DNA of 64,000 nucleotides, from the NCBI GenBank assembly GCA_016200485.1, contig JACQEP010000012.1:20946-84945 (forward strand), written 5' to 3'. Within the stretch, counting starts at the first letter, position 1, and the number at the start of each line of letters is the position of its first letter. This DNA is from Gammaproteobacteria bacterium. Its GTDB lineage: Bacteria; Pseudomonadota; Gammaproteobacteria; Tenderiales; Tenderiaceae. Below, piece after piece: positions 30,061-40,600 of this stretch. The position numbers were made by a program, and so were the translations under genes. The notes under the pieces are model-generated. The model searched no databases. It had not been told where the DNA came from and worked only from the letters and a program-made list of their open reading frames with translations.

Positions 30061-30177
30061 TCATTGTCTGCCCGAGGGCAGCAGCAGGTTCAGCAGAAGA
30101 GATTGGCGCAACAACGCAACCATCACCGGGCGGTGACAGCAGGCATTCATCGTGTTGTTGGCGTTAAAGTTCATCAT
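30061..30177 (-). CDS. Leucine-rich leader peptide upstream of leuA (38 aa)
   Basis: A short reading frame starts ATG ATG at 30177 and ends TGA at 30061. Its C-terminal part reads VALLRQSLLLNLLLPSGRQ, with eight leucines in twelve residues, as in the leu and ilv attenuator leaders of enteric bacteria. It lies between a sigma70-type promoter and leuA. The ribosome-binding site is poor. I see a GCCCGGACGGGC hairpin just after the stop but no T-run before leuA, so the exact attenuation mechanism is not clear. Confidence 0.7.
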   Translation of the reverse strand: MMNFNANNTMNACCHRPVMVALLRQSLLLNLLLPSGRQ

Positions 30178-30200
30178 TCAATCACTTGGGTCAGTATTTC

Positions 30201-30229
30201 ACTATACTGCTGCCAATAAAGAGAATCAA
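30201..30229 (-). promoter_or_regulatory. Probable sigma70 promoter for the leader peptide and leuA
   Basis: On the minus strand TTGATT (30229-30224), a 17-nt spacer and TATAGT (30206-30201) form a good -35/-10 pair. Transcription would start near 30193, about 16 nt before the leader ATG. The -35 box overlaps the end of pssA by 4 nt. Confidence 0.65.
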
Positions 30230-30978
30230 CCCTCGCCCTCGCCATGATGTTTGCGTTCGGCCCGGCGCTTGCGCAACTGGATCAAGGTCAGGGCAGGCCC
30301 GGACAAGGCATAGATCAAGGCGATAGCAAATAACACCCGTGGCGGGTCGCCTGCCACCAGGACAAAGATCGCCGCCACCAGCAGAATCTTGATAAAGGGC
30401 ACCTGACCTTTGAGATCAAGGTCTTTAAAGCTGTAATAACGGATATTACTGACCATTAATATGCCAGCACTTACCGTCAGGATCAGGGCCGGGATCACCA
30501 GATGCTCACGGGGCCATCCTGCATCATCACCCCACCACACCAAGCCCGCCAGCAAGGCCGCAGCGGCGGGGCTGGCCAAACCCTGGAAATAGCGCTTGTC
30601 GATGGTTCCGACCTGGGTATTGAATCGGGCCAGCCGCAGTGCCGCACCCGCAGCAAAGACGAAGGCGCCGGCAAAACCGATCTTGTGCAGTGGCACTAAG
30701 GCCCATTGATACATCACCAGCGCCGGCGCCAGACCAAACGACACCATATCCGCCAGACTGTCATATTCCTTGCCGAAATCGCTTTGGGTATTGGTCATGC
30801 GTGCGATACGACCATCAAATGCGTCCATAATCATGGCAAAAAAGATGGCAATCGCCGCTGCCTCGAAACGGCCGTTCATGGCCGAAACCACGGCATAAAA
30901 TCCGGCAAACAAGCCTGCCGTGGTAAACAGATTGGGCAGTAAATAAATGCCGCGGCGGCGTTTGATTTCAGGTTCCAT
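30226..30978 (-). CDS. pssA: CDP-diacylglycerol--serine O-phosphatidyltransferase
   Basis: The 250-residue integral membrane enzyme makes phosphatidylserine, the precursor of phosphatidylethanolamine. It has about eight hydrophobic segments and the CDP-alcohol phosphotransferase motif DGRIARMTN...GKEYDSLAD, with all conserved aspartates present. The C-terminus is a basic tail. It lies between ilvC and leuA in the same direction, an order common in beta- and gammaproteobacteria, though the 169-nt gap to ilvC contains an inverted repeat. Confidence 0.95.
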   Translation of the reverse strand: MEPEIKRRRGIYLLPNLFTTAGLFAGFYAVVSAMNGRFEAAAIAIFFAMIMDAFDGRIARMTNTQSDFGKEYDSLADMVSFGLAPALVMYQWALVPLHKIGFAGAFVFAAGAALRLARFNTQVGTIDKRYFQGLASPAAAALLAGLVWWGDDAGWPREHLVIPALILTVSAGILMVSNIRYYSFKDLDLKGQVPFIKILLVAAIFVLVAGDPPRVLFAIALIYALSGPALTLIQLRKRRAERKHHGEGEG

Positions 30979-31009
30979 GATGGTCTGTCATTGATTTAAA
31001 ACAGCACTT

Positions 31010-31127
31010 ACCGCAAAGGACACGAAGGACGCGAAGGAGGAAGCCAACGGGCACTTTGCATCTCGCACACATGGGAATTTTCTATCCAGCATTTAATCCC
31101 TTTGCGTTCCTTAACGTCCTTTGCGGT
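31010..31127. repeat. Inverted repeat between ilvC and pssA
   Basis: ACCGCAAAGGACACGAAGGA at the left and TCCTTAACGTCCTTTGCGGT at the right form an imperfect stem around about 55 nt. The CGCAAAGGACGCGAAGG motif resembles a dispersed element seen in many proteobacteria. It separates the ilvIHC part from pssA-leuA. Confidence 0.6.
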
Positions 31128-31147
31128 TATCTGCTTTTCCAAGACAA

Positions 31148-32188
<1,041 letters not shown>

Positions 32189-32218
32189 TTAGTCAAATGA
32201 TAAATTCGATTACCCGTT

Positions 32219-32710
32219 TTAAACGGACAAACTCTTTTCGCCACGGCCGATACCGGAGACACCGGAACGCACTGTTTCAAGAATTGCGGCTGAACCTACC
32301 GCTTCCAAAAAAGCATCCAGCTTATCGCCGGTACCGGTCAATTCAATTACATAGGTACTGGGTGTCACATCGATGATGTGACCACGGAAGATATCGGACA
32401 AACGTTTCAATTCGGCCCGATCCTCGCTTGCCGCACGCACCTTGACCAGCATCATCTCGCGCTCGATATGCGGGCCTTCGGTCAGGTCAATCAGCTTCAC
32501 CACATCGATCAGCTTGTTGAGCTGTTTGGTGATCTGCTCGATGATCTCGTCCGAACCACGCGTCACCAAGGTCATGCGCGACAGCGACGGATCTTCGGTC
32601 GGCGCCACCGTCAGCGATTCAATGTTGTACCCACGCGCCGAAAACAACCCTGCAACACGTGACAGGGCACCCGCTTCGTTTTCCATCAAAATTGAAATTA
32701 TGTGCCGCAT
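32219..32710 (-). CDS. ilvH: Acetolactate synthase small (regulatory) subunit
   Basis: The 163-residue subunit binds valine and activates the large subunit. The N-terminal ACT domain carries the usual ISILMENEAGALSRVAGLFS with RGYNIESL, and the second domain includes RAELKRLSDIFRGHIIDV. It begins 4 nt after ilvI ends, which suggests coupled translation. Confidence 0.97.
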   Translation of the reverse strand: MRHIISILMENEAGALSRVAGLFSARGYNIESLTVAPTEDPSLSRMTLVTRGSDEIIEQITKQLNKLIDVVKLIDLTEGPHIEREMMLVKVRAASEDRAELKRLSDIFRGHIIDVTPSTYVIELTGTGDKLDAFLEAVGSAAILETVRSGVSGIGRGEKSLSV

Positions 32711-32714
32711 CGCC

Positions 32715-34424
32715 TTACACCAGAATCATTTCATTCAAGCCCGCACCGGCCGGGATCATCGGATAGACATTTTCTGTCTGATCAGTGACGAAATCCATAA
32801 ACACCAAGCGATCCTTGAGCCTGATCGCTTCTTTCAACGCACCCTCAACATCGCCCGGTTTTTCGATGCGCATGCCGACATGACCATAGGCCTCTGCCAG
32901 TTTGACGAAATCCGGTAACGCATCCATGTAAGACATGGCGTAACGGCCTTGATAGAAAAACTCCTGCCACTGCCGCACCATACCCAGGAAACGATTATTC
33001 AAACAGATAACCTTGATCGGCAGGGCGTACTGAAGACAGGTAGACAACTCCTGAATACACATCTGGATGCTGCCCTCACCGGTCACACAGGCAACCGTGG
33101 CATCGGGATGCGCCAATTGTGCACCCATTGCCGCGGGCAGACCGAAACCCATCGTGCCCAGACCACCGGAATTGATCCAGCGATGGGGTTTGTCGAATTT
33201 ATAGAACTGCGCCGCCCACATCTGATGTTGTCCAACATCGGACGTGACAAAGGCTTCGCCTTTGGTGACCTTGTACAAGGTTTCAATCACATACTGCGGC
33301 TTGATCAATTCGCTGCCACGATCAAACTTCAGGCAATCCAGTCCGCGCCATTCCTCGATCTGTTTCCACCAGTCGGCCAATACTTTCTTGTCCGGCATCT
33401 CGCCGATTTCCTTGATCGTTTTGATCAGGTCCTTGAGTACGGTATCGACATTGCCAACAATCGGCACATCGACTTTAACGTTTTTGGAAATCGACGCCGG
33501 ATCGATATCGACATGAATAATCTTCGCTGTCGGACAGAACTTCTGCACATTACCCGTCACACGATCGTCAAAGCGCGCGCCGATGGCAATCAACACATCG
33601 CAATGGTGCATCGCCATATTGGCTTCATAAGTGCCGTGCATGCCCAGCATGCCCAGGAATTGTTTATCGGTGGCGGGATAGCCACCGAGCCCCATCAGCG
33701 TATTGGTGATGGGATAACCCAGATACTTAATCAGATCGGTTAATGGTTTCGCCGCACCGCCAAGAATGATGCCGCCGCCGGTGTACACCATGGGCCGCTT
33801 GGCCGACAGCATCAATTCCGCAGCTTTTTTAATTTGACGCTGATTAGCCTTAATCACCGGGTTGTAAGACCGCATGTCGATCTTCTTCGGATAGCTGTAC
33901 TCCGCCTTGTGCGCCGAAACATCCTTCGGAATATCGACCACCACCGGACCGGGACGACCGGTCGTCGCGATATAAAACGCTTTCTTAATGGTCTCGGCGA
34001 GCTTGGTGACATCCTTCACCAGAAAGTTGTGCTTCACACACGGACGCGTGATGCCCACATTATCGACTTCCTGAAACGCATCGTTGCCGATCAAGTTCGT
34101 TGGTACCTGACCGGTAAAAATGACCATCGGAATCGAATCCATGTATGCCGTGGCAATCCCGGTGACGGCGTTGGTGGCGCCCGGACCGGAGGTCACCAGG
34201 ACAACGCCCGGTTTGCCTGTGGCACGCGCATAACCGTCGGCGGCATGCGTGGCGCCCTGCTCGTGACGCACCAATACGTGCTTTACCTGTTCCTGCTTGT
34301 AGAGCGCATCATAAATATGCAGGACGGCCCCACCCGGGTAGCCAAACACGTATTCGACACCTTCATCCTGCAAACAGCGGACAAAGATCTCGGCGCCAGT
34401 CAATTCCACCTTGTTATCTCCCAT
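32715..34424 (-). CDS. ilvI: Acetolactate synthase large (catalytic) subunit
   Basis: This 569-residue thiamine-diphosphate enzyme condenses pyruvate with pyruvate or 2-oxobutyrate. Glu55 ([16 protein letters not shown]) is the cofactor-activating glutamate. The diphosphate-binding motif reads GEGS, followed 25-30 residues later by LNN, instead of the more usual GDGS. FAD-domain segments are typical. It is the first gene of ilvI-ilvH-ilvC. A probable promoter and hairpin-T7 terminator lie in the leader, so expression is likely attenuated. The symbol ilvB would be equally acceptable. Confidence 0.96.
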   Translation of the reverse strand: MGDNKVELTGAEIFVRCLQDEGVEYVFGYPGGAVLHIYDALYKQEQVKHVLVRHEQGATHAADGYARATGKPGVVLVTSGPGATNAVTGIATAYMDSIPMVIFTGQVPTNLIGNDAFQEVDNVGITRPCVKHNFLVKDVTKLAETIKKAFYIATTGRPGPVVVDIPKDVSAHKAEYSYPKKIDMRSYNPVIKANQRQIKKAAELMLSAKRPMVYTGGGIILGGAAKPLTDLIKYLGYPITNTLMGLGGYPATDKQFLGMLGMHGTYEANMAMHHCDVLIAIGARFDDRVTGNVQKFCPTAKIIHVDIDPASISKNVKVDVPIVGNVDTVLKDLIKTIKEIGEMPDKKVLADWWKQIEEWRGLDCLKFDRGSELIKPQYVIETLYKVTKGEAFVTSDVGQHQMWAAQFYKFDKPHRWINSGGLGTMGFGLPAAMGAQLAHPDATVACVTGEGSIQMCIQELSTCLQYALPIKVICLNNRFLGMVRQWQEFFYQGRYAMSYMDALPDFVKLAEAYGHVGMRIEKPGDVEGALKEAIRLKDRLVFMDFVTDQTENVYPMIPAGAGLNEMILV

Positions 34425-34447
34425 ATCACATCCAAATAATCCAACGC

Positions 34448-34470
34448 AAAAAAAGCCCGCACCCGCGAGC
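34448..34470 (-). terminator. Intrinsic terminator/attenuator in the ilvI leader
   Basis: On the minus strand GCTCGC, GGGT and GCGGGC form a 6-bp stem with a 4-nt loop (one G-T pair), followed at once by seven T. It lies 24 nt before the ilvI ATG. A second perfect hairpin (34511-34527, 7-bp stem, 3-nt loop) lies upstream in the same leader. No leader peptide rich in Ile, Val or Leu is evident; the only ATG opens a seven-codon frame, MRLTARY. Confidence 0.75.
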
Positions 34471-34557
34471 CCCTTCTTAAGCCTGCGATTCTACGCAATA
34501 AACTTCGGAAGCTACTGATTCAGTAGCGCGCCGTCAAGCGCATGAAACAAGCGGATT

Positions 34558-34563
34558 AGTATA
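34558..34563 (-). promoter_or_regulatory. Likely -10 element of the ilvI promoter
   Basis: TATACT on the minus strand is a good -10 box; the -35 region is weak (CCCCTG-like). A start near 34551 would give a leader of about 127 nt that contains both hairpins. Confidence 0.45.
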
Positions 34564-34594
34564 ACAAAAAGACCCTTGCCAGGGGATCGATATT

Positions 34595-34622
34595 GCAGGG
34601 GCGATTCATGAATCGCCCCTGC
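34595..34622. repeat. Perfect 28-bp palindrome, copy 1
   Basis: GCAGGGGCGATTC followed by its own complement. The same element is at 37418-37445, 48378-48405 and, with one end base changed, 60428-60455. Here it lies between convergently placed ends of the ilvI leader and the hydrolase gene. Confidence 0.85.
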
Positions 34623-34650
34623 AAGGACCATCCAAATATTCCGTGGACCG

Positions 34651-35487
34651 CTAACCGCCGCTTCCCGCCTCCCCTTTTTCAATGTGGGTCGCCAGGAATT
34701 GATCCACTTCCTTCCAGGCATCCTCGGCCAAACCAGGGTTATAGCTGGGATACTGCGGATCGGCAAAACCATGTTGCCCTGCGTAATGACTGGCACTGAA
34801 TCGAATCAGCGCTCGTTTCATCAGTCGCTCATAACCCTCCACTTTCGGCGGCGGGACAATGCTGTCGTCCTTGGCATAAATGCCGAGCACTGGCGCCCGT
34901 AACCGGCGCACACCCTCGACACTCTCATCCAGGGGGCCATACCAGATCACCGTCGCCGAAATCTCATTGGGTGCAATCAACGCCGCCTGGAAGGATTGCC
35001 AGCCGCCATAGCCCCAACCCATGGTGGCGATCTTGCGCCCCGGGGCTTTGAGGTATTTGAGCCCGGCCAGGATGTCGTATCTCACCCACTCGGGATCGAT
35101 TGCACCCATGATTTCCTGGGCCAGCCATTGCTTACCCGTCTTACGTCCGTCAAAGACATCGATCGCCAGCGCACGATAACCCTTGGCGGCATAGCGTTGC
35201 ACCCATTGCCGCATGCTGTCGTTCAAACCCCAATAGTCATGCAGCAGGAGTATCCCAAAAGGCGCATCTTCTGGGCCGGCAACGTAAGCGTCCAAAGTAG
35301 TGCCCAGGGGCGTGGTCAGCGTAATCTTCTGAACAGCTGTGGAATCAGTCTTTGGCGCGGCAGGCACAGCTTCGGCGGGGACAATGGGCGCGGCCGTGTC
35401 GACCACTGGCGCATCTTCCTGCGCCCAAGCGATATTGACACTGACCACAAAGGCTAGAAATGCCCGCTTAATCGTTTGAATGTTCAT
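34651..35487 (-). CDS. Exported dienelactone-hydrolase-like protein lacking the nucleophile
   Basis: The 278-residue protein has a signal peptide (about 1-22, ending AWA) and a low-complexity Ala/Pro linker, then an alpha/beta-hydrolase domain of the dienelactone hydrolase family with LLLHDYWGLND. The nucleophile elbow, normally G-x-C-x-G-G, reads GWGYGG with Gly159 where Cys belongs. Asp207/208 (YAKDDSIVP) and His239 (GQHGF) of the triad remain. I infer either loss of hydrolase activity or a changed role such as binding. It has no obvious operon partner. Confidence 0.85.
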   Translation of the reverse strand: MNIQTIKRAFLAFVVSVNIAWAQEDAPVVDTAAPIVPAEAVPAAPKTDSTAVQKITLTTPLGTTLDAYVAGPEDAPFGILLLHDYWGLNDSMRQWVQRYAAKGYRALAIDVFDGRKTGKQWLAQEIMGAIDPEWVRYDILAGLKYLKAPGRKIATMGWGYGGWQSFQAALIAPNEISATVIWYGPLDESVEGVRRLRAPVLGIYAKDDSIVPPPKVEGYERLMKRALIRFSASHYAGQHGFADPQYPSYNPGLAEDAWKEVDQFLATHIEKGEAGSGG

Positions 35488-35597
35488 GATCTCAAGACCT
35501 TAGCATGGGCCTTTAACGACGACAAGCAGGCGCATTTGCATATCCAGCCGGTTGGACCATACTTGGCCATGCATAAACAACTGAGGGACGGATCACG

Positions 35598-36404
35598 ATG
35601 ACCACTGGCAGCCAACCCAACTGGGATGCAATCGCGGAAAAGTTTGATCTCTGGTTACCCCACATCGCCCCGGTGGGCGCTGCCCTGCTCGATGTCTTGC
35701 AGGCCGAGACCGGGGACAAGATTCTGGACCTTGCCTCGGGCACGGGCGAACCGGCGCTGACCCTGGCCCGGCAACAACCGGGCGTCAACATCGTCGGCGT
35801 CGATGCCGCCGAGGGCATGGTGCGCACAGCACGGAACAAGGTTGAACGCGAACGACTGGCTAACATTCGCTTCCAGACCATGCCCGCAGAGAGGCTCGAA
35901 TTTACCGACGAAAGTTTTGATAAGGTATTATGCCGCTTCGGAATTATGCTCTTCGCCGATCCCCAACAAGGTGTAAATGAAATGGCCCGGGTGCTGAAAA
36001 CGGGCGGCCGTTACGCCTTCACCGTATGGGGCACAGCAGAGACCATGACCACTATGTATTGGGCACGACAGGTGTTCAAGGGGCGCATTGCTGAGGAATT
36101 GGCGCCTGCCTTGGAGAAAGTCACGTCACTGGGACCACCGGGCGTGATCGAGGAAATGCTCAACCGCGCCGGACTCACTCGCTTTCAAGTTTCCAGAAAA
36201 CGTTTTAACTATGAATTCCAGTCCTTTGATGACTACTGGAATCTGATTGAAGCGTCCGACATCCTGCGCCAACAGTTCGAGGCCCTGCCCACCGATCAGT
36301 GCGACCTGATTCGCGATGAGGTCGCGCGCTTCGCCCGAGACTTTCAAACGCCGGAGGGATTAAAGATTCCGCATGAATATGTGTTGGTGTGGGGGGATAA
36401 ATAA
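35598..36404 (+). CDS. SAM-dependent class I methyltransferase
   Basis: The 268-residue protein has the SAM-binding motif I ILDLASGTGEPAL, the acidic residue at the end of strand 2 (IVGVDAAEGM) and motif III-like VLCRFGIMLFADPQQGVNEMARVLKTGG. The pattern is UbiE/Methyltransf_11-like. Methyl acceptor unknown. It stands alone between the hydrolase gene, which is divergent, and a response-regulator gene. The following 198 nt (36405-36602) show no gene. Confidence 0.88.
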   Translation: MTTGSQPNWDAIAEKFDLWLPHIAPVGAALLDVLQAETGDKILDLASGTGEPALTLARQQPGVNIVGVDAAEGMVRTARNKVERERLANIRFQTMPAERLEFTDESFDKVLCRFGIMLFADPQQGVNEMARVLKTGGRYAFTVWGTAETMTTMYWARQVFKGRIAEELAPALEKVTSLGPPGVIEEMLNRAGLTRFQVSRKRFNYEFQSFDDYWNLIEASDILRQQFEALPTDQCDLIRDEVARFARDFQTPEGLKIPHEYVLVWGDK

Positions 36405-36602
36405 CGGGTCAAGAGCAACGGCACGTTGACTAGTACAACAATTGTATGTATTTAATGTGTGTGATTTCAATATTCCGAAGATTAGGAAAAATTCGAATTA
36501 CTGGATGAGGCATTAAGAAAGGTCAGCAATTCACTATAAGACCTATCTCAACCAATTGTTGATAATGGATTTTTTATAACTAAGATATAATTCGGTGCTC
36601 AC

Positions 36603-37421
36603 ATGGATGTCTATAAGGACTTACACTTCTTCCCGATTCTTGTTGCCGATGATGACCCGTTTCAGCGGCGTCTCGTGCGACATACGCTAAACAGCATAGG
36701 CTACAAGGATATCGAGGAGGCCGACTCTGGCCTGGCAGCACTAAAAATGGTTAAGAGTGCAGATTACTCGCTCATCTTCACTGACGTGGAAATGCCTGGC
36801 ATCAACGGGCTGGAGTTATTGCGGCAGATTCGCTGCGGTAATACGCGCACCCCGCGTGATACCCGGACTGTTATCTTTACAAGTTTTTCCAATATGACGG
36901 TACTTCGCGCTGCTATCGCTTTGGACGTAAACGGCTTTCTAGCTAAACCACTAAAAACCGGTGACTTACTGGACAACATACGCAAAGCGATCAATGAAAC
37001 CCTGCATTTAAAGCCTGAGAGCGCCTACCAGTCCGTGAATACTGATATCTCCGAGGTACATACCGCCCCTTCCGCACCCAAACTACATATTACTACGTCT
37101 CCAAAAAGCACCGCCAAGATCAGTACTCCGATCAAACAAAAACCGGATGAAACCGCCGCCATCACGCTACAAGTCTCAAGCAATGTGGATTCTGGAGCAG
37201 AAGAACCACCACCGGACGGCGCGGTAAAAATCTCGCTCCTGCAGCTAAAACCCGGGCTCGTTCTGATGAGAAACATAGTGGCCAAGGACAGTACCCTGTT
37301 ACTCGCGGCGGGAAGCACGCTCAGCCAGCTGGTCATTAACCGCTTGCAAGAGCTCCGCAGCATGCTGGTCTCGGAGCAGATTTGGGTGATGGCGCCAGAC
37401 GACATATCTCAAGACCTGTAG
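36603..37421 (+). CDS. Response regulator with a C-terminal non-enzymatic domain
   Basis: The 272-residue protein has a receiver domain (about 10-135) with VADDDPFQRR, acceptor Asp in IFTDVEMPGINGLEL, and FLAKPLK. After a Ser/Thr/Pro-rich linker (about 145-205) the C-terminal 60 residues read ISLLQLKPGLVLMRNIV and LLLAAGSTLSQLVINRLQEL. That pattern precedes or accompanies HD-GYP regulators, but no HD domain is present. I infer a signalling adaptor. Its TAG stop is the first part of the 28-bp palindrome at 37418-37445, so the tail may be altered by that insertion. A hybrid kinase gene lies convergently downstream. Confidence 0.85.
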   Translation: MDVYKDLHFFPILVADDDPFQRRLVRHTLNSIGYKDIEEADSGLAALKMVKSADYSLIFTDVEMPGINGLELLRQIRCGNTRTPRDTRTVIFTSFSNMTVLRAAIALDVNGFLAKPLKTGDLLDNIRKAINETLHLKPESAYQSVNTDISEVHTAPSAPKLHITTSPKSTAKISTPIKQKPDETAAITLQVSSNVDSGAEEPPPDGAVKISLLQLKPGLVLMRNIVAKDSTLLLAAGSTLSQLVINRLQELRSMLVSEQIWVMAPDDISQDL

Positions 37422-37445
37422 GGGCGATTCATGAATCGCCCCTAC
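37418..37445. repeat. Perfect 28-bp palindrome, copy 2, supplying a stop codon
   Basis: GTAGGGGCGATTC and its complement. Bases 2-4 are the TAG stop of the response regulator gene. Confidence 0.85.
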
Positions 37446-37477
37446 GTCCCCGATCACATTTTTCAACAGGCTCCCTA

Positions 37478-37624
37478 ACAGCTTGTTGAAAAACTCCCTC
37501 TCCTTCAGGGAGAGGGTTGGGGTGAGGGGATAAATGAAGCATAATTGTTTGATTATACCCCCCTCATCCTAGCCTTCTCCCTGAGGGAGAAGGGACTAAG
37601 TGCTTTTTTCAACAAGCTGCTAAG
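37478..37624. repeat. Dispersed MITE-like repeat, copy 2 (most complete)
   Basis: About 147 bp with inverted ends (AACAGCTTGTTGAAAAA and the complement of AGCAGCTTGTTGAAAAA). Inside are the CCCTCTCC..GGGAGAGGG hairpin with its TTGGGGTGAGGGG tail and the mirror block CCCCTCATCCTAGCCTTCTCCC..GGGAGAAGGG. It carries no coding capacity. Confidence 0.8.
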
Positions 37625-37635
37625 AAAATGTCCGA

Positions 37636-40600
37636 TCAAGCGCCCGCCTGACTCACATAATCCTGTATCCACGCCTTCACTGAAGCAAAGAGTCCCGGCA
37701 ATTCTGCCATTTGCCGATCAATCTCCGCCCAATCCCCGGCCTTTCCGGATTGTTCCAGCGCCAGGCAGCAATCGGCCAATGTGTTGGCGCCGACGCTGCG
37801 CGCCGAAGATTTCAAACGGTGCGCCAGTGCTCCGATTTCGCCGTGTTGCCGTGCAGTATAGGCTGATTCAAGAGCAGCCACTGTCTCTTCGGCATTACAC
37901 AAAAAATCATTGTAGAAATCCGCCATCAGGCTTTTGTCATCAACGCCCAGCACCTCGGCAAGGGCAGCGGGATCGACGGCACTGGCAGCCATCATCCGGT
38001 CAGCCGCTGCGGGGGTGTCATCTCCACCGGCGATTGATGCCAGCGGCAACCATTTTTTCAGCTTCTCCTGCAACACATGCAATTGCACCGGCTTGGACAG
38101 ATAATCGTCCATGCCTGCGGCAAGACAACTCCGATCCGTGCCTTTGAGCGCATCCGCGGTAATGGCAATGATGGGGATATGTTGCTTGCCATCCTCCTCG
38201 CACCGGATCGCGCGGGCCAGGTCATAACCATCCATTTCCGGCATATGACAATCGGTCAATACCAAACCAAAACGCCCTTCACGCCAGCGTTCCAATGCCT
38301 CGCGGCCATCAGCGGCCAGTTCGGCCGGATAGCCCAGCATGCCGAGCTGATGGCTGAGCACCTTGCGGTTGATTTCGTTATCCTCGGCGACCAGTATCAA
38401 CATCCCCGCCGCTTCTGCGGCTGCCAGGGTCAGCGGTATCGGGCCAGGCAGTGCGTCGGCGACGGGCGGGATTTTTTCCAGAGAAGCGCGCCCCACCGCT
38501 GCCGCAACGGCATGCAGAAACGTCTTCCGGCGCATGGCCTCCAGGTCTACGGCCACGCCGTCATCGCCATCGAGCCGGGCGCGCCGGCGCTGCCCGCGGC
38601 TGACGATCACAAATCGTGGCCGAGAATCGCTCAATGCCTGCCGCACACGATCGCGCACGGCGCCGGTATCCTGCGTTCCGTCACAATCCATGACCACGAC
38701 AAGCCCACTGCTCGCGGCCGTGCGTGCCTGCTGGACTAAATCCTGGTCACTACTGGCTGCAGTAACGGTTGCTCCGGCGGAAGACAGGTAACGTTCGATC
38801 AAGGAGCGGACGACCTCATCCTGGCTTAATACCCATGCCTTCACGCCCGTCAACTCAAAATCAGGCCGCTCGATGTTATCGGAGGCAACCGGTAAATCGA
38901 GGTGTACGGAAAAAATCGAGCCCTCCCCCGGCTGACTCTCCAGACTGATGTGTCCGCCCATGAGTTCGACCAGACGGCGACTGATCGTCAGACCCAGTCC
39001 AGTGCCACCAAAACGCCGCGTGGTGGAGCTTTCGGCCTGGACAAAGGGCTGGAACAATTGCGTCTGGACTTCAGGGCTGATGCCGATACCATTGTCCTCC
39101 ACCCGCAACAACAGCTGTGCCCGTTGCGCCGAGGTTGTCTCCAGTTCCGCGCGAATCACGACCCGTCCGCGACGGACTGGATCACCGCCGGTGAACTTAA
39201 CGGCATTGCCCGCCAGATTGAACAGCACCTGACGCAACCGCACCGGATCGGCTTGAATTTCCGGCAAACGTGGATCACAGAACAATAGCAACTCGACTCC
39301 CTTGCGATTCGCCAAGGGCAACAGCGCCTCGCCAACGCTCTCGACCAGACTCGTCAGTGACAGCGGCACCTGTTCCAGGTCCAGGCGACCCGCCTCGATC
39401 TTGGAAAAGTCGAGAATGTCGTCGATGATCCCCAGCAGCGAGAAGGCGGATTCGCGCACGGTTCCCAATAAATCGCGCTGATCGTCATCAAGAGTGGTGC
39501 GGTCCAACACCTCAACGATACCCACGACACCGTTCATAGGCGTGCGAATCTCATGACTCATGGCAGCCAGAAATTGGCTTTTGGCCTTGGCGGCCGCCTC
39601 GGCCTGATCCTTGGCCTCGACCAGCGCGGCATTGGCACGCTGCAACTGATCACGCTGCGCCTGGAATTCGATGTCCGCCCGCACCCGTTCGCTGATATCA
39701 CGCAAGACCCCGGTAAACAAGGTCTTATTCGCAACGCGGGTGACGGTCACCGCCAGATCCAGGGGGAAGAAGCTGCCATCCTTACGTCGACCTTTCACCA
39801 TGCGTCCGACACCTATGATTTTAGCAGCCCCGGTTTCTTGATAACGCTTTAGATAATCATCGTGCTGACTGGCATCCGAGTTATCCATCAGCATGCTGAC
39901 ATTGTGACCAATCAGTTCCTCGGCGCAATATCCGAAGATCTTCCGTACCATAGCGTTGGTGGACTTGATAACGCCTTTATCGTCGATGACGATGATCCCG
40001 TCGATGACCGCATCGAAAATAGACGCTAAACGAGTTTCGCTCATGGCCACTTGTTGCATTGATGCCAGCAGGCGTCTGAGCAGAAATCCCCCCAGAACCA
40101 GCACCAACACCAACGTTGCAATCAACAGATACAATGACTCTGCAGCCGCCTGCTCCCGTTGCTCCAGACGAGTGTCCAGCTGCACCAGAACGGCATCGTA
40201 GAACTGAAAAATATCCGCGAGGGCATGGCTGCCAGCATCAAAAAATGAAGCGGGGACAACGTCAACACTATGCTCACCCAGAAGTTGGGTTGTCGCCAGA
40301 ACAATAAACCCAAATGATTCTTGCACCGCCTCATTTGCCAAATCCCTAAGTGTCCCGGCTTGGTCCTTAGTCTGTTCCAGAACGTGTGCGACACTCACCT
40401 GCAATTGTCTGCTATTCTCCCGCCCCAGTTCTATTTTCACCATAGCATCCAGTCTGCTGTCCGTATCGAGATGATTGATCGCTGCACTACCAACGCCGCG
40501 AATCTGCGCGATGGACTCGATGAATAGCGGTAACCGCTTAGCTGCGATGTCCATCAAGTAATAGGTTTCCGCCACCGGATCAAGAACCAGACCGGAGCTG

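Noticed and set aside
34512..34796. Leftward frame ending in ALDGALLNQ before ilvI, considered as an ilv leader peptide
   Set aside because: It spans the palindrome and the end of the hydrolase gene, has no start near the promoter and too few branched-chain residues in a row.
36405..36602. Small gene between the methyltransferase and response regulator
   Set aside because: AT-rich stretch with no frame that has both a ribosome-binding site and a family pattern.
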